64,000 bases of DNA from Petrosia ficiformis (taxonomy: Eukaryota > Porifera > Demospongiae > Haplosclerida > Petrosiidae), in assembly GCA_947044365.1 (NCBI GenBank), contig OX345645.1, positions 4,163,741-4,227,740 on the forward strand, read 5' to 3'. Positions 47,621 through 56,130 of this stretch are shown here, piece by piece (position 1 is the first letter of the stretch; the number at the start of each line of letters is the position of its first letter). The notes below the pieces were generated by a model. The model saw nothing but the letters and a program-made list of their open reading frames with translations, was not told the origin of the DNA and did not search any database. Position numbers and translations under genes: made by a program.

Positions 47621-48836
47621 ATAACTTTGTGTTATTAGGTGGCTTGGTGGTTATTCTACCTAAAGAAAATGTTGAGCAATTCTGTAAAGAGATTGAGGTG
47701 AGAGAGGGTGACACAGAGATAGATGTTATATTATGTATATGTTTATACAGGAGATTGATGGTGTACCTGCTTGGATAATTGGTGAAGTAATGCCAGGTGA
47801 GATAATACTTTAACTAGTGTTTCAATAAAAACAGATTCTTTACTAAAATCACACTGTATTTTAAACTCAACCAGTGTCTCTTTTTCCAGAGAGTAAGAAG
47901 CAGTGCTGATGGAGATGGAAGGATTAACCTTTCGATGAGTATCTCCAGCACCTAACCAGACCAGTGTTTTCTAGTTCAGGGGTGCCATCAGCATTGCTTT
48001 CTGCTCTATGGAAAAAAAAAAGATTTTGGTTACAAGGCTTGTAGTAGTCTCATTTTCAGTCACACCCAGCATGTGGAGAAGCGTCTGGTGACTTCCTAGC
48101 AATTTCTTGGTTGTGCTGACTCAGTGTGTCATGATTATTTAGCACAGAACACATGATCATTCCAAATTGTGTGCTGCCATTGCCTGAGAATGATGAAATA
48201 TCAGAGACTGGCTGCTCTCTCATACTCACTGCCAGTCACTGGGTATCAAACAACAATGGTAGACTCACTGGTATAACATAGGCTCTTCTCTGAGTTGGTA
48301 AACTAACAAATGCATTTTTCCCACACACAAAATGTTCCTAACAATCATCCTGTGCCTTAGTAGTATAGATCTAGCTAAGCTTTGCAAAATAATAAAAGAT
48401 GGTAGCCATCATCAATGAACAGCTTATCTACAAACATTCCTTTGACATTTCACGAAAACGTCACACATCAAATCATGTGATATTTGTCTATTATTTGATG
48501 ACGTCACAGTATACTTGAATTTGATTGGTGTGCAGGATTCCATGCATGCTAAAGTCAACATAACCAAAAAATTGCTAGAAAGTCACCAGATGCTTCTCCA
48601 CATAGTGGGTGTGGCTGGGGACTGTAGCATGTTAAAATAATTTTGCCTGAATATGAGGGGAAAAAACCTTTCTTCCTCGTGCTTTATGAAACCCCGGAGT
48701 TGACTATCTTAAATGATTTATATGTTCATTAAATAGGAATTTTGCTGATCTATTTATTTACCCAGGTGATCACACTGTTGAGATTACTGATGACATGAAA
48801 GTGATAGCTGTTGATAATACTAGTATAAGTTCCTAA
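34736..48836 (+). CDS. SEPHS2: Selenophosphate synthetase, selenoprotein form (TGA-encoded Sec36)
   Basis: Fifteen exons join in frame to 378 aa: 34736-34765, 34816-34881, 36084-36138, 40204-40303, 40891-40924, 42096-42246, 43468-43579, 43635-43725, 45247-45292, 45475-45552, 45603-45710, 45948-46037, 47639-47697, 47751-47796 and 48766-48836. The enzyme makes selenophosphate from selenide and ATP for Sec-tRNA synthesis. Exon 3 reads [16 protein letters not shown]: the TGA lies exactly where animal SEPHS2 has selenocysteine next to the catalytic Lys, so it is Sec and not a stop. Other hallmarks are [69 protein letters not shown] and AETSGG. Introns carry large repeats and mobile elements. Homology is clear across the whole protein; the symbol reflects the Sec form. 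Confidence 0.9.
34766..36083. other. Introns 1-2 of selenophosphate synthetase
   Basis: Intron 1 is 50 nt. Intron 2 (34882-36083) includes an AC then AT microsatellite at about 34895-34942 and AT-rich sequence; no other exon or element was recognised. Confidence 0.5.
36093..36095 (+). other. In-frame TGA recoded as selenocysteine
   Basis: TGA between GGA (Gly) and GGG-TGC-AAA (Gly-Cys-Lys) in exon 3 of the selenophosphate synthetase. Known animal SEPHS2 proteins carry Sec here in a G-U-G-C-K context. The reading frame continues with strong homology for 340 more residues. Confidence 0.9.
36487..36962. repeat. GTAT/CATA microsatellite block in intron 3
   Basis: Degenerate GTAT repeats with inverted CATA segments make a potential hairpin around 36660-36740. 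Several long ORFs in both strands are translations of this repeat only. Confidence 0.7.
37522..38783. mobile_element. hAT-like transposon with 8-bp target duplication and captured retroelement fragment
   Basis: Perfect terminal inverted repeats CAGACCTGGGTTCAATTAC (19 bp) with further AATTAC-rich inverted sequence inside. It is flanked by an 8-bp duplication CTATGAAT (37514-37521 and 38784-38791). An 8-bp duplication is typical of hAT elements. No hAT transposase is seen; instead the interior (about 37640-38425) encodes pieces of a retroelement C-terminal region. This element sits in intron 3 of the selenophosphate synthetase gene. Confidence 0.7.
37640..38425 (+). pseudogene. Retroelement C-terminal fragment nested in the hAT-like element
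   Basis: Plus-strand pieces in shifting frames include [38 protein letters not shown], a [18 protein letters not shown] segment, and a 121-aa open frame (38061-38426) with [32 protein letters not shown] and [17 protein letters not shown]. This pattern matches the C-terminal endonuclease-like part of retroelement proteins widespread in sponges and cnidarians (pattern recognition only). Stops and frameshifts make it non-functional. It is a different subfamily from 24105-25235. Confidence 0.6.
39208..39388. mobile_element. Short foldback element (MITE-like), copy 2
   Basis: Near-perfect hairpin: 'gcgaaagattgtctggaac' and 'aagtgtcaaatgtcttttcc' on the left are mirrored on the right, with an A/T-rich centre. 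Same family as 5459-5604 (shared termini and 'agggtgtggcgg' flank). In intron 3 of selenophosphate synthetase. Confidence 0.55.
41280..41560. repeat. Degenerate AACTAAAA/TTAGTTAACT repeat in intron 5
   Basis: Irregular repeats of 'gttaactataactaaaact' with inverted partners. Similar in flavour to the TAGT-rich stretches in the EGF spacers. No coding content. Confidence 0.5.
42214..43020 (+). repeat. 77-bp minisatellite derived from the exon 6-intron 6 boundary
   Basis: About ten tandem units of 77 bp (one shortened to about 66 bp) follow exon 6. Each unit contains a copy of the last ~29 bp of exon 6 (ACCACTTGTAATTCAA[G/T]GG...) and its splice donor AATG|GTTAGT, plus the first ~45 bp of the intron. 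The authentic exon end is 42246. The repeats differ from the exon by a G-to-T change (GGG to TGG). So the intron carries about ten decoy donors. Confidence 0.85.
44075..45055 (+). repeat. Minisatellite in intron 8, unit about 25 bp
   Basis: Tandem repeats of 'actcaacatgaattaattaac' alternate with 'catc', 'tatc', 'cacc' and 'tacatgtatc' spacers, forming a higher-order pattern of 4-6 units. TTAATTAA palindromes recur throughout. No coding content. Confidence 0.8.
45718..45945 (+). repeat. CTAT microsatellite filling intron 11
   Basis: CTAT/ATCC tetranucleotide repeats occupy nearly the whole 237-nt intron between exons 11 and 12 (45711-45947). The long ORFs here translate the repeat and are not genes. 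Confidence 0.8.
46050..46257 (+). repeat. ACACAG microsatellite in intron 12
   Basis: Near-continuous (ACACAG)n and (AC)n tract. Several overlapping ORFs on both strands come from it. Confidence 0.8.
46431..47003. mobile_element. Foldback element in intron 12 with ~90-bp inverted repeats
   Basis: The left arm (GGCCAGACCTTCC, then 'ggggagagggaaagtctggtga') is mirrored at 46910-47003. Its interior has no transposase. It looks like a non-autonomous TIR element; no clear target duplication could be fixed. Confidence 0.55.
47534..47620 (+). repeat. CA microsatellite in intron 12
   Basis: Uninterrupted (AC)n of about 85 bp, ending 18 bp before the acceptor of exon 13 (47638). It sits in the position of the polypyrimidine tract, so its length may affect splicing. 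Confidence 0.85.
48056..48620. mobile_element. Foldback element in intron 14 with ~70-bp inverted repeats
   Basis: Left arm 'atgtggagaagcgtctggtg' and 'cctagcaatttcttggtt' is mirrored at about 48555-48618. A short partial match to the same arm occurs at 54657-54690, next to the Penelope fragment. No transposase inside. Confidence 0.55.
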
Positions 48837-49934
48837 ATGACATCTCTATCACGAACCAGATATGTCATTATCATGTGATCTCAAAATTATATGTAAATTA
48901 AAATATTTTTTTTCTGTTGTACATTTTTGTTTTCTGTTATTCTCCTTTCGTTCTTGCTACTCAAATCATATACCTCACATTTTGTTAGTTCACGTTTTAT
49001 TTAACAGTGATGTTTTTTAATCATGATATCTCATTACAAAATCAGGTGCTTCTTGATGTTATGAGATTGATGTTGTCATAGAAACACGCTGAAATAATCT
49101 GCTGTTACTTCAATTTTGGTTGCTTTAATTTGTTATAATTAAAAAATATTTTTAATTAGTGCAGTTTGGGTACACATTGGCATATGTTTGTATATCATTC
49201 ATCTACTTCTGTATCAATGCTATTTTTAGTTTTAGCTCGCTGCATATTGGTTTCTATGTATTGATAAAATGTTCATGTGGTTGCCCAGGATATTTAGAAT
49301 GATAGTTGGATTCTACTTCCATTTACCCAGTATATACTTAATTCCATCTCAGTAGTTGATACATGTATTATTTGAGAGGTGTAAGTTGTAACACACATAA
49401 TTATAAGTATAATAATTATAATCTCAGTATAACAATCATTATTACAGTCAGGTCTACAATTATTTTCTATATTAATTACATGATAAAATCAAACTTGAAT
49501 TGTGAGGGCAAGAATGTATGTATCTGTGAGAGCATTTTTTAAAATTTCACTCTTTTTTTTGTCACATTTACTTTTTTTGCTGTGACAAAATGCCCAAGCA
49601 AAGTGAGATTTGCTCAAACGAGCTAAATGGTCAAAACATTGTCTGATGTCTGACTGTTATTTCCACCTTTGCACATACACTTGTTATAGAATATCGATTG
49701 TTTGTTTGTATACATGTACATATTATATTATACATATTTAGGTATGTATACAATTATGCGTGATTAGCTATATCCTACTATAGTAGCATCTAGTAAATGG
49801 GCTATACAATAACTATAAATGTTTTGTAATTGAAAAGCAAATAAATTGTGAAAAACATTTGCAACAGGCAAAAAAAATGTGAAATGAAAAAGAAATAATT
49901 TATATTTACTATACAATAGAAAATGTAACTTAAA
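48837..49934 (+). other. 3' UTR of selenophosphate synthetase and convergent spacer
   Basis: Contains the SECIS candidate. AATAAA at 49840-49845 is a possible distal poly(A) signal; nothing stronger was seen nearer the SECIS. The minus-strand gene ends at 49935, so the two genes converge. Confidence 0.45.
49012..49084 (+). ncRNA. SECIS element candidate in the selenophosphate synthetase 3' UTR
   Basis: Quartet ATGA at 49023-49026 faces TGAT at 49068-49071. Exactly 11 nt (49027-49037) separate the quartet from the conserved unpaired AAAA (49038-49041). Helix II pairs ATCTCAT with ATGAGAT (49061-49067). An extra apical stem ATCA/TGAT suggests a form-2 SECIS. It lies about 190 nt after the stop codon. 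Helix I below the quartet is weak locally (a 'gtttt'/'gaaac' pairing is possible). Its role would be to recruit SBP2 and eEFSec for Sec insertion. Confidence 0.75.
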
Positions 49935-52900
49935 CTACCAGTACTTTTCATCATCAAGAATTTGTGAAAGGTTTGAGCTCTGCTGGGAAAGATTTATTGC
50001 CATTTCTTCTTCCTCTCTTGAAATACCTTCCAAAGTTCCAGAATTTAAAAAAACGTTTCTATTCTTAGCAGAAAATGGTTTATTAATACTACTTGAGCTT
50101 GTTTTTAAAGGAGTAGAAGTCTTGGTTCTCATTTTTGCTTTATGCTTACTGGATAACAATGGGGTTCGAGCCATCAATGATGTTTTGTTGAGTAACTTCT
50201 TGTGGATTTTACTGTTAGGAGGTACCATAGTACTTGTTTTCTGACGGACTTTACTCAGTGTGTTGTTTGCTATAGAAAAGAAATTGACATCATGTGTTAA
50301 TTCTGAGGCACAATTTAACTATCAAACTGCTTACCATCAATAGCTAGTGCTTGTAGCAAACTTGAATCCTTGCTGGTTTTTCTTACTTGGATATTTTCTT
50401 CATCTTCTTCTTCATCCTCACTACTAGAACCAGATATACTTGACGTCTTTGAAGCTGTGGAGAATTACACAACAATTTAGCCCGTTTAGTACATGTTGAT
50501 AAAATCACTACCTTTGCTGTTGCTATCTTTAGTTGTTTTCGTGTCTGCTATATTCATTACAGTGGCTTCTTCCTTTGTGTTGTTTTCTGTTTTTCTATCT
50601 CTGTCATCTAAAGTTTCACTTAATGGAGTCTTTAACTTTGCAGATGGAAGTTCAGTTGCTTCCTCCACTCTACCATTTGAGCTACTCTGTTTTATGCTTT
50701 TATGCAACTTGGTGATGTCAACTTCAGAATCACTTGAACTCAAGACACTGTCCTGTTTGGTTGTATTCAAAGGAGAATTAGACTGTGCATTATGCTTAGC
50801 TTGATGTTTCATTCCAAGGGATTGATTATATTTTTTCAGTGAGGGCATTTCTAGTAATGGGTTTTCATCTCGTGAAACATTTGAAGTACAAATTATAGTT
50901 TCTTGAGAATAATTTAGTTCGGACACATTATCTGGAGTGTCATATTCTTCTTGCCTTTTCTTTTTCTTGATGACTTTTATAGATTTAATTTTCTCCTTCA
51001 ATCTCTTTCTCTTTCTTGTTTGACTAGAGTTACTTTGTTTATCAGGTGATCCTGTGTTGTCTTTTATAGATATTCCACTATTCTTGTAGTTTACAGCGTC
51101 TTCAGACAAAGAGGTCTTAGTTTCAACTTTATTGCCTTCTTGTTCTGACACAGACTGTCCTTGTGGAAGATCACCTTGTATAGGTATAACTTCACTTAGC
51201 TGGTCTTCATTCGACTGCTCATCAACTCCCAGTGATTGTCTCGGAATCTCGTCCTCTGAGCTCATTTTTGAATAGGTCTGCTGCTCCTTTTCCACTGGAA
51301 TAAAGTTAACATATGTGACCAAATACATACTTGTGGCACATAATAATTTTGAACAAAATTAATGCTTTCAACACTTGTTTTCATCACTTGCTTTCAACAC
51401 TTGCTATTTGGCCATTTTATATAGGAAGCAAACTACATTTGGTATCTAGGAGGGCATATAACTGTATACTGTTTCAAATGATTGTTATTAAATTAGACAT
51501 TGCATTCATTAATTATTTATATCATATTTGCTGAGTATGCACAAATAAGAACTAGTAGTAGTATACAATATCACATTTTAATATTGTTGACTTCAGGAGG
51601 TATTGCTCTCTCCCTTTTAATTTGGATCAGATTGTGTAATTACTTGATAAAAAACATATTTTAAAACACCATCTAATCATTTATTGAGTAAAAATTATAA
51701 TACCATTTTGTAAATTTGTAACATTAAAGAGGTTCTGTTGCATGCAGCATACTTAATTGTTATAATATGGGCTACTAATTAACATAAAAGTCTTATAATC
51801 ACTTAATTAACAAACCTTGGTCTTCAAACAAATCTTGTGAAAATGGTTTCTCTTCTTCACCAATTACACAATCCATATTAACATTAATATCGTCCTGAGT
51901 ATGACTACTATTTATAACTTTTTTAGATAAATCTTGGAGATTGGAAGCTGGAGATATAGCTCTCAATGGCTTTCGAACAGATCTCGGTAATTTTGGATTT
52001 GATTTTAATGATTTTACACGAGAGCTTTTTTTCGATATTGATTTCTGTTGTGACAAAATGTCATTTTCAACATAATCTTCATCACTATCGCTGTCTTCAA
52101 TTACATTCGAGTCATTATAAGCCATTACATACATATTAGTTACATTAGCAGTTTGAGCAGCTATTCTCAATGGATGTTGGGTCTGGGAGTTACTTTCTTC
52201 TATTGACGAATTACAGGATGAAGTTTTAGTAAACCCACTTGACAGAGTGACATCAGATTTCGTGCTATCCTCCTCTTGCACATGCACTGTAATGGTGTTT
52301 TCTTTACTGCTAACTGAATTGCCTTTGTTTTCCACTTGTTCATCTCCCATCTCCTGTTCATCATGATCAGTTTTAATATCATGTTCTTGTACAGAGTTAT
52401 CAGTATTTACTTTTTCCCTCTCAAAGGAACCCTTGTCCTCAGATGTATTATTATCCTTATCTTTAACCACATTGTCTTCTTCCTCAGAGCTAATATCACT
52501 ACTATCATTACCAACATCATTAGATTGCTCATTCCTCTGCACATCTTTTGCTTGCTTGTTAAATTTTTCTTTTTTCTTGATCTCTTTTGAAGTCTGGAGA
52601 ACACTTGTGTCTTGTTCTTCTGTTTCATCTTCAGAGCTCCACGGTGAAGATGACAAACTACATGTAATTTCTAATCTAAGGTTAGGCTTTTGCGGTTTAG
52701 TTTTATACGAAGCTTTTATCGGCTCTTTGACTACTGTATCAGTATCATCACTTGACCAATCACTAGAAAGATCATCAAGGGGTTTCAAAAGATTGGTTGG
52801 CTGTTTAGTCTGAGCACTATTCTCATCCTTCTTCATTTCATCATTCATAGTGTAGTCCTCCACTCCTTTATCGTTCATCTCATCCGTACTTTGTGATGTC

Positions 52901-55900
52901 AATTTACATGTAGATGTACAATCAACCTTAGCACTAGTAAAACTATCATTTGTTTTTTTTTGGGAAGCAGCACTGGAACGATTCTTTTGATCACAAGAAT
53001 TCTCACTTGTTTTGTTCTTTTTTCTTTTTTTATGCTTCCTTGTCTCTTCTGGTGTTAGTTTCTTCAAACTTTGAGTTTCTTTTCTCTTCCTCACATCAGC
53101 ATGGGATGATAATTGTGATTGTTCTTTGGCAGTACCTTCACTTCTGCTGCTAGAGTACTTTTTGGTTTTCTTTTTTATTTTTGCTGGTGGAGGGAAATTA
53201 TCAGCATCGGTAAACTCATAGACATCCACTTCTGTTGAGTCTGTAGTCTTCTCTTTCTCTAGATGCTTTGCTTTCTTTTTCTTCGAATGTTTGTGTTTAT
53301 GTTTGTGTTTCTTCTTTGGTGAATCCTCATTTAATGTATGTTCCTGAGCATCATCTGCTGAGAGAGTAAGAACAGAATCTTGTTTGCCTTGTATGTCTGT
53401 AGTTTTCTGACTGTCTTTATTGTCCATCTCATTGTCTGGTATCATGGTATCATGTGTCTGCTCTAGAGAGGAATCTGGCAAATCAACCTCTAATAGCATT
53501 GATGGTGCCGATTCTCTACCAGATTGTTGACCGGGTAATGAAGATGACTTTATTGAAGTTTGTAGTCCCTGAGGAGAGGAAAGTTTCTGATTGGAATTTT
53601 GCAGAATGGAGGATTCGTCATTTTATGTATGTACTGACCTCATTAATGACAGAAATTAATTGTTTGACAGATGGTTGGGCTGGCAAAGGATCCTCACTTT
53701 CATGACCACTGGTATCAGAAAACATATCTGGGAAGAAAGAATAAACTACATCCACTACTGTCAATATACATTGAAGATATCTGATCACTAATAGTATTCA
53801 CAAAGATAATCAGATAAGGTTCCAACATACTATTGTATAGCCCATCATATTTGTACTGTATGGATTATTCATTCCATATTACCTGTACGATTAACAGCAT
53901 GATTCATTCGTAAATGTCCAATGTATTTTCTTGAAGAATTAGAATATTGTGGAGGCTACATACACAGAATAGTAGTATAATAAATAATATGCTAGATATT
54001 ATCTATTACCAGTTTATAAATGACTTACATTAAGCAGTGGATAATTGTTGAGAAAAGACATATTGGGAGACATCATACTCATCGGACATAGTGAATGAGA
54101 AGGGCTATAAGACAGCATATTATACACCCTTTCTTCAATTAACACAGACTAACCATAATGAAAATGGACTATGATGCTGTATAGAGCTATTAAGACACTC
54201 TTTTGAAACATCAGAAGTTGTAACAGAAGCTCCATCATGAAGTACATCTACCACTCGATACGTTTCACACAACTCATATCCATTGTAACTCAAAATGCGT
54301 ATTGGTTCATTAGTACTACATGTGTATATGGAAGAGTTGAAATATCAATAGGTTTTAACTTAAAACATGAACTAAATTATGCAACTTAAAAAAACAAACA
54401 ATGTTTATAATTAAATTATAGTGTGTAGCTAATCTTACTTCTTGCTAACCTGTTCTGCAGCCTGGTGCGACATAACTCAAGAAAAGGTCATAAACCTAGC
54501 TATTTTTCCTGCCTATAAACTGTCAAGAAAGCTTGCAGTTAAATACTTAGCATCAGAATTTATGCTTAAGGAATCGAGAAAAGGTTTTAAATTCTCAGAT
54601 TTAGCCTAAAACATTGTTTAACAGATTACTACTCGACCCACAACAACACATCATCATAAAAAAATTGCTAGAAATTCAACCAAGTCACCAGATGCCCTTT
54701 CACGTTTTTATAGATCTAGCCATCACCCCAGAGTGAAAATGGGGATCATCAAAACACTTAGATCTAGGGCTGAGAAGATTTGTGGAGATGATAGAATGGA
54801 GAGTGATGAGAGAAAAAAGTTAAAGAATATCTTTATGGACAATGGCTACCCAAGACAGAAAGTCCAGGCAGCACTGAGGAAGAAGACCGGCACATGCCCC
54901 AAACAAGATCATGGGGAAAAGGGAACTAATGAAGAGATTAAGACCCTTGTGTTGCCATACACTCCGGGACTCAGTGAGAATATTGATGTAGTTTGTAAAC
55001 ATCTACCAGTGAAAATTGCCTTTACCAGTAAAAGCACACTTGGGAATATGTTGACACAAGTCAAAACACCGATTCCACCCTTTGAAAAGACGGGGGTCAT
55101 TTATGCCATTCATTGTGAATGTGGTGGAACTTACATAGGTGAAACCGGAAGGACTTTCAAGATCAGGATGAGTGAACGCAAGAGAGCTATCAAGATCGGA
55201 GATCATAACAATGCTATATCAGTACATGTTCATTCTACAGGTCACAGTATTCTATGGGACAAGTGTGAAGTTTTAGCAGTTGAAGAAAATTGGAGAAGAA
55301 GAAAGATCAGAGAAGCTATCTTAATAAAAAGTACTTCTGACACCATCAATACAGACCCTGGAGTACACATTAATCCGTCTTGGGACTCTATTCTACCATC
55401 ACAGACTTAATCTAAACCTTCATGTCATAGTTTACTTTTCTTGTACCATCATTGTCAAACCTTGTTATTTTCTGTACTACCCTTTGTATTCCTGTACCAT
55501 CATTGTTCTCACTCTTTGTACTGTCATGATGTCATCACTTGTTATCTGTCCGTATATAAATAGGCTATTTGGTTTTGTTTTTTGTATACTGCTGAAGAAG
55601 ACCTTCGGGTCGAAACGTTCAGTTTTTATTAATAATAATTTTATTATTGTTATTGATAATTAAAAAAACTCTACCGTGTTATTAAGGCTCAATAAAATTA
55701 CTCTATTATATATTACAACATGGTAATGAATATCTATAACATTATTCAACTAACACATTATTACATATGATACATACAGTACCCACGTTTCCTTTCCTTG
55801 TCTGTCATTTGATTTGACAACAATCTGGTTGTACACTTTCAAAATTTCTTTTTTGACATCTCCAATCTTAGCATTATATTCTATTAGAACCTATCACAGT

Positions 55901-56013
55901 ATAAATGAGAGGATCAATGCCGTAAATTCTAAGACAAGGAAGTAATGATATATTCTCACCACAAATTTCTTTTCTTTATGATAGACAAACAATCGAAACA
56001 AAGGCGTACTCAT
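49935..56013 (-). CDS. Large charged nuclear-type protein with possible ubiquitin-like N-terminus
   Basis: Ten exons join in frame to 1182 aa: 56013-55960, 55890-55787, 54315-54154, 54104-54029, 53955-53883, 53727-53639, 53568-51816, 51294-50512, 50454-50335 and 50269-49935. Residues 1 to about 85 (MSTPLFRLFVYHKEKKFV..., then IGDVKKEILKVYN and RILSYNGYELCETYRV) have the strand-helix-strand spacing of a ubiquitin-like fold. The remainder is mostly disordered: Lys/His tract KKKHKHKHKHSKKKK (nuclear or nucleolar signal), many Ser/Asp/Glu patches, and two acidic WSS[DE]D motifs. A coilin-like layout came to mind, but no Tudor-type C-terminus is present, so the family is left open. Intron 2 hosts a Penelope fragment. 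It shares a divergent promoter with ULK3. Confidence 0.75.
54667..55410 (+). pseudogene. Penelope-like element fragment with GIY-YIG endonuclease
   Basis: An open frame on the plus strand begins upstream of 54733 (…RFYRSSHHPRVKMG) and runs 225 codons from the first ATG to TAA at about 55408. It has a connector (LRSRAEKIC), then a GIY-YIG nuclease: VIYAIHCECGGTYIGETGRT, followed by R and the NAISVHVHSTGHSILWD segment (H..H..W) typical of Penelope-like elements. The reverse transcriptase core is missing, so it is 5'-truncated, as is usual for retroinsertion. It lies inside intron 2 of the minus-strand nuclear-protein gene, on the opposite strand. The frame is intact, hence recent or still constrained. 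Confidence 0.75.
55592..55620 (+). ncRNA. Hammerhead-ribozyme-like motif in the Penelope 3' tail
   Basis: CTGAAGA (fits CUGANGA) at 55592-55598, one extra A, then a hairpin GACC-TTCG-GGTC (55600-55611) directly followed by GAAAC. These are the core elements of a hammerhead and its stem II. Penelope-like elements are known to carry hammerhead motifs. A convincing stem III and cleavage site were not found here, and the extra A is atypical, so activity is doubtful. Confidence 0.35.
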
Positions 56014-56130
56014 CTTGCTGAAGGTTGACCTTCAAGTTCACATGTAGATCTAATTAATAAGTGGGTGTGGCATGTCGTGCTGACTCAGCACACAATTATA
56101 TTCACATGACTTTCTGAGTCTTCTTCCATA
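56014..56130. promoter_or_regulatory. Divergent promoter with a Maf-type palindrome
   Basis: Only 117 bp separate the start codons of the minus-strand nuclear-protein gene (56013) and ULK3 (56131). TGCTGACTCAGCA at 56078-56090 is a perfect match to the T-MARE (Maf recognition element, with an AP-1 core). A TCACATGAC sequence follows at 56102. No TATA box is seen, which is usual for shared housekeeping promoters. Regulation by Maf/Nrf-type bZIP factors is inference. Confidence 0.5.

Noticed and set aside
55592..55620. A fully active hammerhead ribozyme
   Set aside because: The core and stem II are present, but an extra A interrupts the core and no clear stem III or cleavage site was found; kept only as a low-confidence motif.
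49935..56013. Coilin as the identity of the charged nuclear-type protein
   Set aside because: The layout (ubiquitin-like start, Lys-rich body) fits in part, but the Tudor-like C-terminus and the RG region are missing.
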